Shown here: piece by piece, positions 1 through 9,129 of the stretch
Numbering within the stretch: the stretch's first letter is position 1
How the letters are laid out: each line of letters opens with the position of its first letter
DNA from: Vibrio barjaei
GTDB taxonomy: Bacteria; Pseudomonadota; Gammaproteobacteria; Enterobacterales; Vibrionaceae
DNA length: 64,000 nucleotides
NCBI RefSeq assembly: GCF_001639065.2
Contig: NZ_LQXO02000022.1
Location: forward strand, 124,001-188,000
Direction of reading: 5' to 3'
Made by a program: the position numbers and the translations under genes
The notes under the pieces: model-generated
The model's input: only the letters and a program-made list of their open reading frames with translations
The model's database searches: none
What the model was told of the DNA's origin: nothing

Positions 1-1
1 T

Positions 2-430
2 TTCTCTGGTCGTTCCTACAAAGAGCGTGATTTGTCGCTGTGGGGAAGCTGGGTGATTCAAGGTAGTGAGTCAAATATTTACTTTAGCGGAGACTCTGGT
101 TATTTCAGTGGTTTTCGTGATATTGGTGAACGTTATGGTCCCTTTGATTTAACCTTGATGGAAACTGGTGCTTATGATGAAAGGTGGGCCAGTATTCACA
201 TGTTTCCAGAGCAAAGTGTTCAAGCGCATATCGATGTAAAAGGGAACGTCATGTTACCCATTCATAACAGTACTTTTGACCTCTCTTTCCATGCTTGGAA
301 TGAGCCGCTAAAACGCCTAGTTCACGAAGCTAGTGAACGCAATGTTAATGTCGTATGTCCAAAAATTGGAGAAAAGGTACTCATATCGGAGTTGAGTGTA
401 ACTGAGAATCAACAGGCTTGGTGGGAATAA
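2..430 (+). CDS. Metallo-beta-lactamase-fold hydrolase, C-terminal part (5' end outside window)
   Basis: The open frame runs from the window edge to a TAA at 428-430, so the real start lies upstream. The residues read FSGRSYKERDLSLWGSWV, then an IYFSGDSGYF segment and a late LPIHNSTFDLSFHAW segment. An Asp in a SGDSGY context and a His in PIHN are the usual late metal ligands of the NAPE-PLD/UlaG-like branch of the MBL fold. The N-terminal HxHxDH motif would be outside the window, so the metal site cannot be checked. The FSGR...WGSW pattern is typical of bacterial NAPE-PLD-like lipid hydrolases, but the substrate is not known here. The next gene is convergent, so operon partners must be upstream. 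Confidence 0.75.
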   Translation, partial: FSGRSYKERDLSLWGSWVIQGSESNIYFSGDSGYFSGFRDIGERYGPFDLTLMETGAYDERWASIHMFPEQSVQAHIDVKGNVMLPIHNSTFDLSFHAWNEPLKRLVHEASERNVNVVCPKIGEKVLISELSVTENQQAWWE

Positions 431-480
431 CCAATGGTGCCTAGTTTGACACCATTGGTTTGCTTAAGTACCGACGTTGT

Positions 481-1137
481 CTAACAACTCGTTTGGCTAC
501 GAATGAGGTCGGTGACCTGTTCCAATGACTCGAATAAATAGTCAGCTATTTCAGCGATGTCTTTTTGGGGCGGTGTGATGTCCGGAATCATCGCTGCCTG
601 GCATCCTGCGTCTTTTCCAGCACGCATGCCATTATTCGAATCTTCCAGTACCAAACATTCACTTGGAGCCAGGTTAAGGCGTTGGCATGCCATGATGTAG
701 CAATCAGGCCTAGGCTTACCATTTTGTACATCTTCTGCGGTAATTATGGTATCGAATTGCTCAAGGTAGTCTGAATTTTGAAAATTATGTTTTACTTCAG
801 GCAAATGAGAGGAGGTGACGAGTGCTGTGATGAGATTGAGTTCCTTAGCCGCTTTGAAAAGCTGGTGGAACCCATGTTTGTAGTCTATTCCTTGTTTTCT
901 TGCTTCATGAAAATGTTGGTCGCGAATGACTTTGTAAGTTGCTAAGTCAAATCCTTCCCCAAAGTGCTCACATAACATTCGCTCACAGTCAGGGTCTTGC
1001 ACGCCAATAAAGCCTTGATAGTAGTCGTCGGTTAACTCATACCCCATCTGGGTAGCGGCGTATTGCCAACTCTTTTTGTAGACCGTTTCCGTATCGAATA
1101 TCAATCCGTCCATATCAAATAGAAGTGCGGTGATCAT
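481..1137 (-). CDS. HAD-superfamily hydrolase (beta-phosphoglucomutase-like phosphatase)
   Basis: This 218-residue protein has the complete HAD set. Motif I is DMDGLIFDTE at residues 8-17, with nucleophile Asp8 and acid/base Asp10. Motif II is the Ser/Thr of VTSSH near residue 108. Motif III is the Lys of GKPRPDCY near 140, and motif IV is LEDSNNGMRAG near 165. The alpha-helical cap between motifs I and II puts it in subfamily IA, close to beta-phosphoglucomutase-like sugar-phosphate phosphatases such as YieH. It probably dephosphorylates a small phosphosugar, but the substrate cannot be read from sequence. The start is supported by a GAGGA ribosome site about 9 bases upstream. It diverges from mtlA and may be unrelated to it. 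Confidence 0.85.
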   Translation of the reverse strand: MITALLFDMDGLIFDTETVYKKSWQYAATQMGYELTDDYYQGFIGVQDPDCERMLCEHFGEGFDLATYKVIRDQHFHEARKQGIDYKHGFHQLFKAAKELNLITALVTSSHLPEVKHNFQNSDYLEQFDTIITAEDVQNGKPRPDCYIMACQRLNLAPSECLVLEDSNNGMRAGKDAGCQAAMIPDITPPQKDIAEIADYLFESLEQVTDLIRSQTSC

Positions 1138-1609
1138 TTAGGTAATCCTCATAGGTTTCACGTTTTATTTTTATAGCGCTACTTTGTCAGAGATTAAATG
1201 AAAGTCAAAAAACATATCTGTAATAAAATTACATTAAGGGGCGTTTTGACTGTTTTCTGCTCTAGAACAGTCGGCTTTAGGTAGAGTTGGATGAGTGTTT
1301 TGAGTGGTAATTTAATCAAAATGTGATTTGAGTCTCTAATTATTTTGTGTGTCCCAGAGTGCAAAGTGTGACACAAGTCATCATTAAGTGGGAATTATTA
1401 TCAATAAAGTTGCTGTGTAATTTATCAACGCTGAAATTGCGTGATCCAAATCACTAGATTTTGCTGCCTGATGTTTTCGTGTAGTGATTTCTGTCACAAA
1501 AAGTGCCGTTATGCTGAATTTTGGAAATCTTGTGTTACTTTTTAATGGACTTTTGAATAACAACTTTTGGTCCAAAGGGACTACTTTTTCTGATAACGAG
1601 GATGACCTT
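1138..1609 (+). promoter_or_regulatory. mtlA promoter and long 5' leader with CRP-like sites
   Basis: No gene is seen in these 472 bases. Three cAMP-CRP-like sites fit the TGTGA-N6-TCACA pattern: 1367-1382 (TGTGA then TCATC), 1441-1454 (GTGATCCAAATCAC) and 1483-1498 (AGTGATTTCTGTCACA). The second and third are near-perfect dyads. CRP control fits a PTS sugar operon. In V. cholerae the mtlA leader is covered by an antisense RNA, MtlS, and the equivalent stretch here would be about 1500-1609. I could not identify a convincing antisense promoter, so an MtlS homologue is only inferred. An interrupted palindrome TTTGG-T-CCAAA lies at 1566-1576. Confidence 0.6.
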
Positions 1610-3502
1610 ATGCTATCTCCTGAAGCGAAAATCAAAGTACAGAACTTTGGTCGTTTCCTCTCCAACATGGTGATGCCAAACATTGGCGCATTCATCGCTT
1701 GGGGTTTGATTACGGCACTATTTATTCCAACCGGATGGATTCCAAACGAAACTTTGGGTTCGATGGTCGGTCCGATGATTACTTACCTTTTACCGCTATT
1801 GATTGGTTATACCGGCGGTAAAATGGTTGCTGGCGACCGAGGTGCGGTTGTTGGTGCAATCACAACAATGGGTGTGATTGTTGGTACAGATATCCCAATG
1901 TTTATGGGTGCAATGATTGTAGGTCCACTTGGTGGTCTAGCGATTAAGAAGTTTGACCAAGCAGTTGAAGGCAAAATTAAGAGCGGCTTTGAGATGTTGG
2001 TTAACAACTTCTCGGCTGGTATCGTTGGTATGCTTTGTGCCATCCTTGCTTTCCTAGTTATTGGCCCAGCAGTTAAAGTACTCTCTACTGCACTTGCTGC
2101 GGGTGTAGGCGTAATGGTTAACGCTGGTCTTCTGCCTCTAACTTCTATCTTTGTTGAGCCTGCGAAGATCCTGTTCCTAAATAACGCGATCAACCACGGT
2201 ATCTTCTCGCCGCTTGGTATTCAACAAGCAGAAGAAATGGGTCAATCAATCTTCTTCCTGATTGAAGCGAACCCAGGTCCAGGTCTAGGTCTACTACTTG
2301 CTTACATGTTCTTTGGACGTGGTAACGCTAAAGAGTCAGCACCAGGTGCAGCGATCATCCACTTCTTCGGTGGTATCCACGAAATCTACTTCCCATACGT
2401 GCTAATGAACCCACGTCTGATTATCGCAGTAATTGCTGGTGGTATGACAGGTGTGTTCACATTAACGATGTTCGACGCGGGCCTAGTATCTCCAGCGTCT
2501 CCTGGTTCAATTTTTGCTGTACTTCTGATGACTCCTAAGTCTTCATTTGTTGGCGTGATTCTATCTGTAATTGCATCAGCAACAGTGACATTCTTCATCG
2601 CATCGCTACTAATGAAAACATCTAAACAAGATGACGAAGAAGAGTCTCTAGAAAAAGCAGCAAGCCAAATGGCAAGCATGAAAGCGTCTTCAAAAGGTCA
2701 AACTGGTGCCGCCCTAGACCTAGCAAAAGTTCGCAAAATCATCGTAGCGTGTGATGCGGGTATGGGTTCAAGTGCGATGGGCGCAAGCATGCTTCGTAAG
2801 AAGGTAGATGCTGCTAACTTAGATATTTCAGTCACTAACTTAGCGATCAACAGCTTACCGGATGATGCTGACATCGTCATTACTCATAAAGATCTGACTG
2901 ACCGTGCACGTACACATGCTGCAAACTCACATCACATTTCTCTAAGCAACTTCCTAGATGGTGCTTTATATGATGGTCTGGTTTCTGACCTTGTGAATGC
3001 ACAACAAGCAGGTGCTGAGCCAAAAAAGCCTGAAGCACCAGCAGACACTAGCTCAAGCGAAGAAGGAACGCTTAAGCTTTCAAATGAAAATATCTTCTTA
3101 GGTATGGAAGCAAAAACCAAAGAAGAAGTTATCAAGTTTGCTGGTGAGCAACTCGTAAAACTTGGTTATGTAGAACCGCAATATGTTGAAGGCATGTTGG
3201 CTCGTGAAGAGTTGGTTTCTACGTACCTTGGTGAGTCGATTGCAGTACCTCACGGCACTATTGAAGCAAAACAGTTCGTAAACAAAACCGGTATCGTGTT
3301 CTGCCAATTCCCTGAAGGTGTTCAATGGGGTGAGGACGAAGATGATGTTGCGAAGATGGTCATTGGTATCGCAGCTCAAGGTGATGAACATATTCAAGTT
3401 ATCACAGCGATTACGAATTCACTTGATGACGACGAAGCTGTTGAATGTTTGAAGTCTACCACTGACGTTGAGGATGTACTTCGCATCCTAAGTGGTAAGT
3501 AG
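1610..3502 (+). CDS. mtlA: Mannitol-specific PTS transporter EIICBA
   Basis: The protein imports mannitol across the inner membrane and phosphorylates it to mannitol-1-phosphate. From the ATG at 1610 it has 630 residues, close to the 637 of E. coli MtlA. A multi-spanning EIIC domain fills roughly residues 1-345. The EIIB domain follows, with phosphorylated Cys381 in VACDAGMGSSAMG. The EIIA domain spans about 480-630, with phosphorylated His548 in VPHGTIEAK. A longer in-frame GTG at 1484 exists, but GAGG at 1599-1602 sits correctly for the ATG at 1610, and family members start with MLSPEAKIK. A strong terminator follows at 3554-3580, so mtlD is partly uncoupled. Confidence 0.95.
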   Translation: MLSPEAKIKVQNFGRFLSNMVMPNIGAFIAWGLITALFIPTGWIPNETLGSMVGPMITYLLPLLIGYTGGKMVAGDRGAVVGAITTMGVIVGTDIPMFMGAMIVGPLGGLAIKKFDQAVEGKIKSGFEMLVNNFSAGIVGMLCAILAFLVIGPAVKVLSTALAAGVGVMVNAGLLPLTSIFVEPAKILFLNNAINHGIFSPLGIQQAEEMGQSIFFLIEANPGPGLGLLLAYMFFGRGNAKESAPGAAIIHFFGGIHEIYFPYVLMNPRLIIAVIAGGMTGVFTLTMFDAGLVSPASPGSIFAVLLMTPKSSFVGVILSVIASATVTFFIASLLMKTSKQDDEEESLEKAASQMASMKASSKGQTGAALDLAKVRKIIVACDAGMGSSAMGASMLRKKVDAANLDISVTNLAINSLPDDADIVITHKDLTDRARTHAANSHHISLSNFLDGALYDGLVSDLVNAQQAGAEPKKPEAPADTSSSEEGTLKLSNENIFLGMEAKTKEEVIKFAGEQLVKLGYVEPQYVEGMLAREELVSTYLGESIAVPHGTIEAKQFVNKTGIVFCQFPEGVQWGEDEDDVAKMVIGIAAQGDEHIQVITAITNSLDDDEAVECLKSTTDVEDVLRILSGK

Positions 3503-3553
3503 CATAAATGGTGATGACCACCATGGCTTTAAGTCATAGCTCCTAAGTGAAAC

Positions 3554-3599
3554 GAGACCAACGCTCCCCCTGTTGGTCTCATTTTTGATTTTGTTTTTT
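3554..3599 (+). terminator. Hairpin terminator between mtlA and mtlD
   Basis: GAGACCAAC (3554-3562) pairs perfectly with GTTGGTCTC (3572-3580), followed by ATTTTTGATTTTG and a T run. It may end part of the mtlA transcripts and let mtlA be made in excess of mtlD. Confidence 0.85.
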
Positions 3600-3633
3600 T
3601 CTTTTTTTAATGAGTTATTTAGGAAGACGTCTT

Positions 3634-4782
3634 ATGAAAGCACTACATTTTGGCGCAGGTAATATCGGTCGTGGCTTTATCGGTAAACTATTGGCAGATG
3701 CGGGTATTCACGTAACATTTGCCGATGTAAACGAAACAGTGGTTAATGCCCTAATCGAACGTCAATCCTACCCAGTAAAAATCGTTGGTGAAGATTGTGT
3801 TGTAGAGCAAGTTAACAATGTGACTGCCGTAAACTCAACGAGCGCAGACATCATTGAGCTCATTGCGACTGTTGATATGGTAACAACTGCAGTTGGCCCT
3901 ACGGTTTTAAAAATCATCTCTAAATCTGTTGCTCAAGGTATCGAAAAGCGCCTAGAAAGTGGCAATACTGCACCTCTTAATATCATTGCATGTGAGAACA
4001 TGGTTCGCGGCACTAGCCAGCTCAAAGAGATGGTGTTTGAGCATTTATCAGATGATGCTAAAGCGTTTGCTCAAGCGCACATTGGCTTTGTAGATTCTGC
4101 GGTAGACCGTATCGTTCCTCCTGCTGAGGAAGGCGAAACCGATCCTCTGGCAGTAACGGTAGAAACGTTCAGCGAGTGGATTGTTGATGAAACTCAGTTT
4201 GTTGGCGACATTCCTGCTATTAAAGGCATGGAATGCACGGACAACCTAATGGCGTTCGTAGAGCGTAAGCTGTTTACATTGAATACTGGCCACCTAATAA
4301 CGGCTTACTTGGGTGTGCTTGCAGGCCATGAGACAATTAAAGATTCTATTGAAGACCCTGCGATCTTTGCAGATGTTCAAGCAGCTATGCAGGAAAGTGG
4401 TGAAGTATTAATTCGTCGTTACGGCTTTGATGCAGAAGCGCACGCGGCGTACATTCAAAAAATACTTAACCGTTTTGCCAACCCATACCTACGTGATGAA
4501 GTAGATCGTGTTGGTCGTCAACCAATTCGTAAGTTAAGCCCACAAGATCGTTTGATCAAACCACTCAACGGTACGATTGAATACGGTTTACCTAACTCTC
4601 ATCTAATCAAAGGTATTGCGGCTGCGTTTCTTTATAAGAATGACGATGACCCACAAGCAGTAGAACTTCAAGCTATGTTTGCTGAACAAGGCTTTGCTAA
4701 AACACTCGCTCATTATTCAGAGCTGAATGTTGATTCAGAAGTTGTTACACTAGCGCACGAAGCGTATCTAGCGCTCAAATGA
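3634..4782 (+). CDS. mtlD: Mannitol-1-phosphate 5-dehydrogenase
   Basis: MtlD oxidises mannitol-1-phosphate to fructose-6-phosphate with NAD+, feeding glycolysis. From the ATG at 3634 the protein has 382 residues, the same as E. coli MtlD. The N-terminus [17 protein letters not shown] is the Rossmann nucleotide-binding loop. The polyol-dehydrogenase helix with [18 protein letters not shown] lies near residues 208-225 and contains the catalytic Lys region of this family. An upstream in-frame ATG at 3610 is possible, but AGGAAG at 3621-3626 points to 3634 and the family begins with [11 protein letters not shown] hairpin follows the stop before mtlR. Confidence 0.95.
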   Translation: MKALHFGAGNIGRGFIGKLLADAGIHVTFADVNETVVNALIERQSYPVKIVGEDCVVEQVNNVTAVNSTSADIIELIATVDMVTTAVGPTVLKIISKSVAQGIEKRLESGNTAPLNIIACENMVRGTSQLKEMVFEHLSDDAKAFAQAHIGFVDSAVDRIVPPAEEGETDPLAVTVETFSEWIVDETQFVGDIPAIKGMECTDNLMAFVERKLFTLNTGHLITAYLGVLAGHETIKDSIEDPAIFADVQAAMQESGEVLIRRYGFDAEAHAAYIQKILNRFANPYLRDEVDRVGRQPIRKLSPQDRLIKPLNGTIEYGLPNSHLIKGIAAAFLYKNDDDPQAVELQAMFAEQGFAKTLAHYSELNVDSEVVTLAHEAYLALK

Positions 4783-4793
4783 TTCAAGCTGTT

Positions 4794-4817
4794 GGTGCCA
4801 CGCAAGTGGCACCCTTT
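4794..4817 (+). terminator. Hairpin between mtlD and mtlR
   Basis: GGTGCCAC (4794-4801), loop GCAA, GTGGCACC (4806-4813), then CTTT. This perfect 8-bp stem with a tetraloop starts 11 bases after the mtlD stop. It looks like a weak terminator or an mRNA end stabiliser, and argues that this stretch is not coding and that mtlR starts at 4833. Confidence 0.6.
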
Positions 4818-4832
4818 GTATTAAGAGATGTT

Positions 4833-5366
4833 ATGCCACTGCACCCACCTAATGAAACTGAACTTTTAGAGGCGCTGTCTGAAGCGAAAGACGCGAGTGA
4901 GTGCCTTATGGCGGCTTATGATGCGATTGATGACACGTTAGATACGTTGATCAATAGTATTTTTCATAAAGACGACTATGCAGTGAAGTACGTGGTGGAT
5001 CCTCTCCTGACCAACGATGGTCCGCTGGGGGATATTCTTGTTCGGGCTAAGCTACTTTTAGGTCTAGGTGTTATCTCTAAGGAAGTATTCGATGATATTG
5101 ATATCTTCGTAACACTGCGCGAATGGACCAAACATCAAGAGAACGATGTGAGCTTTACCGAAAGAGACGTGTTGTTTGAGTTGAACAAAATCAGTGCTAT
5201 CCAAAAAATGATGCCGATCGAATACGATGAAAGCATGACAGATGGCCTAGACGCAGTGATGTTGGAAATGTTCTTAGAGCGCCACTATCAACGCGTTAAA
5301 TCCACCATTATTTTGGCGATTACCGAGCTGGTTGAAACACTGTGTCGAGATAACCCGCTAGTTTAA
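4833..5366 (+). CDS. mtlR: MtlR family mannitol operon repressor
   Basis: MtlR represses the mannitol operon although it has no helix-turn-helix; the fold is all-helical. The frame is open from an ATG at 4779 that overlaps the mtlD stop, but the first 18 residues of that version would be encoded by the 4794-4813 hairpin. I prefer the ATG at 4833, which gives 177 residues beginning MPLHPPNETELLEALSEA. The body carries the family signature DYAVKYVVDPLLTNDGPLGDILVRAKLLLGLG. The predicted helices are rich in Glu and Leu. Third gene of the mtl operon and followed by a strong terminator. Confidence 0.88.
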   Translation: MPLHPPNETELLEALSEAKDASECLMAAYDAIDDTLDTLINSIFHKDDYAVKYVVDPLLTNDGPLGDILVRAKLLLGLGVISKEVFDDIDIFVTLREWTKHQENDVSFTERDVLFELNKISAIQKMMPIEYDESMTDGLDAVMLEMFLERHYQRVKSTIILAITELVETLCRDNPLV

Positions 5367-5375
5367 ATAGTGACG

Positions 5376-5415
5376 AACTTCGGCACTCTCCTGTGCCGAA
5401 GTTATATTTTTGTTT
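5376..5415 (+). terminator. Terminator of the mtl operon
   Basis: AACTTCGGCAC (5376-5386) pairs with GTGCCGAAGTT (5393-5403), an 11-bp perfect stem, followed by ATATTTTTGTTT. Confidence 0.9.
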
Positions 5416-5636
5416 CTGTCTCTCCTTCTTTTCTTCTTCGTTTATTCTCAATTTCTCCTTGGCTTTTTTCGCAAAATACTATCCATTCTTGTGATATTAA
5501 CTTTCGAAACGAAACTTTATTGCGTGTTTTTTCATCAAATAAACCCTGTCTTAGATTTAATACAGCGGATTTCTTGCGTGATAACTTACGTTGTGAAATA
5601 ATTTTGCTACCAGTTAAGTTTTGAATCGAAATTAAA

Positions 5637-6404
5637 GTGCGAAAACGAAATACTCAAGTTAGACGTCATTCCATTGCTCAACTTGTAAAAGAGCGTGGAG
5701 AGGTAAGCGTTGATGAGCTATCCGCTCTATTCGACACCTCTGAAGTGACGATTCGTAAAGACCTTACTTCATTAGAAAAGAACGGCCAGTTACTAAGACG
5801 TTATGGCGGTGCTGTAGCGCTGCCTCAAGAAGCCGTAGATGAAGTGCTGAATGAGTCGAGTTTGACGTCTGCCTCGAAAGAGAGCATCGCCGAGGCCGCA
5901 GTAGGTCTAATCAATGATCATTATCGAATTGTTATCGATTGTGGCAGCACAACAGGCGCTCTGGTTTCAAGGCTTGGTAGTAAGAAAGGTTTGGTGGTAA
6001 TGACAAACTCGCTGTCTCTCGCGAATGCTATCAATGACTTGGAAAATGAACCAACGCTATTAATGACAGGCGGTACTTGGGATAGTCACTCAGAATCATT
6101 CCAAGGGCAGGTTGCTGAGTCGGTACTTCGTTCTTACGACTTTGACCAGTTATTTATCGGTGCCGATGGTGTCGATTTAGCGCGCGGCACCACCACATTT
6201 AATGAGCTGATCGGTCTTAGCAATGTTATGGCAGAAGTCGCACGCGAAGTCGTGGTGATGATTGAATCTGAGAAAATAGGCCGAAAAATTCCTAATCTAG
6301 AATTAGCGTGGGATGCCATTGACGTCGTCGTTACAGACAAAGGCTTAACTAACGAGCAGAAAGCTCAAATCGAATCGAACGGCGTAAAGGTGATTTGCGC
6401 TTAA
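5637..6404 (+). CDS. DeoR/GlpR-family transcriptional regulator next to glmS
   Basis: This 255-residue protein begins at GTG 5637; the frame is closed by a TGA just upstream at 5622, and no ATG lies nearby. It has a DeoR-type winged HTH at about residues 8-60 ([19 protein letters not shown], then [13 protein letters not shown]), followed by the sensor domain with [13 protein letters not shown] near residue 100 and FIGADGVD near 180. These are the usual sugar-phosphate-binding loops. It lies 73 bases before glmS on the same strand, like the GlmR regulator of Pseudomonas, so control of amino-sugar synthesis is likely but inferred. No good ribosome site is visible before the GTG. Confidence 0.85.
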   Translation: MRKRNTQVRRHSIAQLVKERGEVSVDELSALFDTSEVTIRKDLTSLEKNGQLLRRYGGAVALPQEAVDEVLNESSLTSASKESIAEAAVGLINDHYRIVIDCGSTTGALVSRLGSKKGLVVMTNSLSLANAINDLENEPTLLMTGGTWDSHSESFQGQVAESVLRSYDFDQLFIGADGVDLARGTTTFNELIGLSNVMAEVAREVVVMIESEKIGRKIPNLELAWDAIDVVVTDKGLTNEQKAQIESNGVKVICA

Positions 6405-6412
6405 CAAAATTA

Positions 6413-6451
6413 CTCCCTCCATCATTGATTTGCTTGCACTCAGAGAGGGAG
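6413..6451 (+). other. Inverted repeat in the glmS leader
   Basis: CTCCCTC (6413-6419) is the reverse complement of GAGGGAG (6445-6451), 14 bases before the glmS ribosome site at 6466-6470. It could form a leader hairpin. It lacks a T tract, so it is not a terminator. Confidence 0.35.
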
Positions 6452-6477
6452 ACAGAAATAAGAAACGGAGAATTGAT

Positions 6478-8310
6478 ATGTGTGGAATCGTAGGTGCGGT
6501 AGCACAACGAGACGTAGCGGAAATTTTGGTAGAGGGTTTACGCCGTCTGGAGTACCGTGGATATGATTCAGCGGGTGTAGCCGTTGTTGATGCAAATTCA
6601 GAACTGAAACGCGTTCGTCGTTTAGGTAAAGTTCAAGAGCTCGCGGATGCGGTTGACTCTCAAGATGTGACTGGTGGTACGGGTATTGCTCATACTCGCT
6701 GGGCAACACACGGCGAGCCGTCAGAAGCGAACGCTCACCCACACGTATCTGGTGATATTGCTGTGGTTCACAATGGCATCATTGAGAACCATGAAGAGCT
6801 ACGTGCAACGCTTCAAGAGCGTGGCTATGTATTCCAATCTCAAACCGATACGGAAGTTATCGCACACTTAGTTGAATGGGAACTGCGTACTTCTGCAACC
6901 CTAGTGGAAGCACTGCAAAAAACGGCGGCTCAACTTGACGGTGCGTACGGTACGGTTGTGGTTGACCGTAAAGACCCAAGTCGTATTGTGGCAGCTCGCT
7001 CTGGCAGTCCAATCGTTATTGGTTTTGGCGTTGGTGAGAATTTCTTGGCTTCAGACCAATTGGCTCTATTAAGTGTGACACGCCGTTTTATGTATCTTGA
7101 AGAAGGCGATGTGGCAGAAATTACTCGTCGCGAGGTTACTGTTATCGATGTAGACGGCAACCCAGTTGAGCGTGAAATCACTGAGTCTAATGCGGAACAT
7201 GATGCTGGCGACAAAGGACAATACCGTCACTTTATGCAAAAAGAGATCTTCGAGCAGCCTCGTGCGTTGATCAACACTATGGAAGGTCGTATTACCGACA
7301 AAGCGGTAGTCACTGAAGCAATTGGTGTTAACGCGGTAGATATTCTTAAGAAGGTCGATCACGTTCAAATCATCGCTTGTGGTACGTCTTATAACTCAGG
7401 TATGGCAGCTCGCTATTGGTTTGAGTCGATCGCAGGCGTAAGCTGTGATGTCGAAATCGCTTCTGAGTTCCGCTACCGTGATTTTGTGGTTCGTCCAAAC
7501 AGCTTGTTAGTAACATTGTCTCAGTCTGGTGAGACGGCTGATACTTTGGCTGCTCTTCGTTTAGCGAAAGAAAAAGGCTACATGTCGGCAATGACTATCT
7601 GTAATGTTGCTGGTTCATCGTTGGTTCGTGAGTCTGACTTTGCCTTTATGACTCGTGCAGGGACTGAGATTGGTGTGGCATCGACGAAAGCCTTTACGAC
7701 TCAACTAGCAGCAATGTTAATGATGGTAGTGTCTATCGCTCGTTTGCAAGGTCGTATGACTGAAGAACGCGAAGCTGAAATCGTAAAATCTCTACATGAA
7801 CTTCCTGCAAACATTGAAAAAGCGTTAGCGTTCGACAAAGAAATCGAGGCATTAGCAACTGACTTTGCAGATAAGCATCACACACTATTCCTTGGCCGTG
7901 GTGAGTACTACCCAATTGCAATGGAAGCGTCGCTGAAACTCAAAGAGATCTCATACATTCACGCAGAAGCTTATGCAGCAGGTGAACTGAAACACGGTCC
8001 TCTAGCACTTATTGATGCAGACATGCCAGTCGTCGTCGTTGCGCCAACTAACGACCTCTTAGAGAAGCTGAAATCGAACATTGAAGAAGTACGTGCGCGT
8101 GGCGGTCTACTGTATGTATTTGCTGATGAGAAAGCAGGCTTTGAAGGGGATGAGAACATGAAGATCATCCAAATGCCACACGTTGATGACATCATCGCCC
8201 CAATCTACTACACCGTACCAATGCAGCTACTGTCTTACCATGTAGCGTTAATCAAAGGTACCGACGTAGACCAGCCACGTAACTTAGCGAAAGCGGTAAC
8301 GGTTGAGTAG
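6478..8310 (+). CDS. glmS: Glutamine--fructose-6-phosphate aminotransferase (isomerising)
   Basis: GlmS makes glucosamine-6-phosphate from fructose-6-phosphate and glutamine, the first step to UDP-GlcNAc for cell wall and LPS. The start at ATG 6478 gives MCGIVGAV, so Cys2 becomes the N-terminal nucleophile of the glutaminase domain (about 1-240). An ACGGAG ribosome site precedes it. Two SIS isomerase domains follow, with CGTSYNSG and [13 protein letters not shown] in the first and [26 protein letters not shown] in the second. The C-terminus ends [13 protein letters not shown], the region TnsD recognises in Tn7 target choice. Length is 610 residues, against 609 in E. coli. A Tn7-like end begins 25 bases after the stop. 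Confidence 0.97.
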   Translation: MCGIVGAVAQRDVAEILVEGLRRLEYRGYDSAGVAVVDANSELKRVRRLGKVQELADAVDSQDVTGGTGIAHTRWATHGEPSEANAHPHVSGDIAVVHNGIIENHEELRATLQERGYVFQSQTDTEVIAHLVEWELRTSATLVEALQKTAAQLDGAYGTVVVDRKDPSRIVAARSGSPIVIGFGVGENFLASDQLALLSVTRRFMYLEEGDVAEITRREVTVIDVDGNPVEREITESNAEHDAGDKGQYRHFMQKEIFEQPRALINTMEGRITDKAVVTEAIGVNAVDILKKVDHVQIIACGTSYNSGMAARYWFESIAGVSCDVEIASEFRYRDFVVRPNSLLVTLSQSGETADTLAALRLAKEKGYMSAMTICNVAGSSLVRESDFAFMTRAGTEIGVASTKAFTTQLAAMLMMVVSIARLQGRMTEEREAEIVKSLHELPANIEKALAFDKEIEALATDFADKHHTLFLGRGEYYPIAMEASLKLKEISYIHAEAYAAGELKHGPLALIDADMPVVVVAPTNDLLEKLKSNIEEVRARGGLLYVFADEKAGFEGDENMKIIQMPHVDDIIAPIYYTVPMQLLSYHVALIKGTDVDQPRNLAKAVTVE

Positions 8311-8343
8311 GGGCAATTAAAAGATCGACAAGAGCTGTCGGTG

Positions 8344-8403
8344 GACAACAAAGTTTGCAACTCGACAATAATGATTAGAACTACGACAATAAAGTGCGAA
8401 ACT
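8344..8403 (+). repeat. Three TnsB-like binding repeats, right end
   Basis: Three 19-base repeats with consensus GACAAnAAnG-n5-AACT occur at 20- and 21-base spacing. A possible fourth, inverted and weaker, overlaps 8402-8420. The third repeat matches Tn7 right-end sites at nearly all fixed positions. Confidence 0.8.
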
Positions 8404-8428
8404 TTTCGATGCTTTTTGTCGTAGTTTG

Positions 8429-8450
8429 CCTTCTTCCCTGAGAAGGTTTT
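8429..8450 (+). terminator. Possible terminator for glmS inside the element
   Basis: CCTTCT (8429-8434) pairs with AGAAGG (8441-8446), followed by TTTT. The element separates glmS from its ancestral downstream sequence, so this hairpin may now end its transcript. Confidence 0.45.
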
Positions 8451-8711
8451 GCCTCATTGTAAGCTAGACCTTTTACTCATTCACATCCTGTTTACGGGCT
8501 TTTTCCCCTACTAAAAGTTATCAATTCTTCCAATGCTGTTTGTGTCAATTCCCGAGCTGTATCACGGGAGGATTCTAGCCAGCTATCAATACTCACAGGC
8601 CCCGCTCTAGTCGCAAGCTAACGTGCTAGTTTTTAGATAAAAAGTTTATTATGCAACTGGTAAAACGACTGATAAAATCTCACCGATTACCATTTAAAAT
8701 TAGGTTTAAAA
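8451..8711. other. Non-coding part of the Tn7-like element
   Basis: No recognisable gene lies here. A minus-strand frame from GTG at 8596 to TAA at 8492 encodes 34 residues (VSIDSWLESSRDTARELTQT onward) and reads like an amphipathic helix. It is too short to call and could be the tail of a lost gene. The AT-rich stretch 8635-8710 probably holds the promoter for the gene at 8712. Confidence 0.3.
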
Positions 8712-9038
8712 ATGCAGTTAGATGAGTTTGTTAAAGAAACTTTGGTACAAATTGCCAAAGGCGTAAATGAGGCAAGTTCTTCAGTTTCTGAACTTGGTGG
8801 CGCAGTTAACCCTCTATCTGACGAGGTTGATGTTTCTTTTGAGACCTACAAAGTAAAGCCCCAGAAGCAAGCAATTAAATTCGATATTGCCATTCAAGTT
8901 AAAGAGAGCACGGACTCAGAGGCAAGTGGAAAGGCTACATTATCGGTTTTTTCTATAGGCGGAGGCGTTAAGAGTTTAGATGAATCAAACATTGCGCATC
9001 GAGTTACTTTTGAGGTTCCGATGGATCTCCCTAGCTAG
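8712..9038 (+). CDS. Small soluble protein of unknown function, trypco2-like pattern
   Basis: The 108-residue protein has an N-terminal helix with LDEFVKETLVQIAKGVNEA. A linker with INP-like NPLSDE follows, then beta-strands IKFDIAIQVKE and KATLSVFSIGGGVKSL, ending RVTFEVPMDLPS. There is no signal peptide or membrane segment. The FDxAI...VxSxGGG...FxVPxxLP layout resembles the trypsin-co-occurring domain 2 family found in bacterial conflict systems. The similarity is by eye and weak, so function stays open. It is the first cargo gene of the Tn7-like element and is followed 91 bases later by a lipoprotein gene. Start ATG 8712 lies within an AT-rich leader without a strong ribosome site. Confidence 0.65.
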   Translation: MQLDEFVKETLVQIAKGVNEASSSVSELGGAVNPLSDEVDVSFETYKVKPQKQAIKFDIAIQVKESTDSEASGKATLSVFSIGGGVKSLDESNIAHRVTFEVPMDLPS

Positions 9039-9129
9039 TACTTTTGCATGTATTGCCACTTTTGGTTTGAAGTGCCGTTTAATAAAGCTTTAGCTTACAA
9101 TAGGCACTCTCTAGAGTTAAATATTGATT

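Noticed and set aside
1484..1609. N-terminal extension of mtlA from a GTG at 1484
   Set aside because: It overlaps a CRP-like site and lacks family similarity; the ATG at 1610 has a proper ribosome site.
1807..2193. 128-codon frame opposite mtlA
   Set aside because: Shadow of the EIIC domain, with no initiation signals.
5370..5624. Frames of 63-84 codons after mtlR
   Set aside because: They start in the terminator hairpin, have no ribosome site and show no protein-like pattern.
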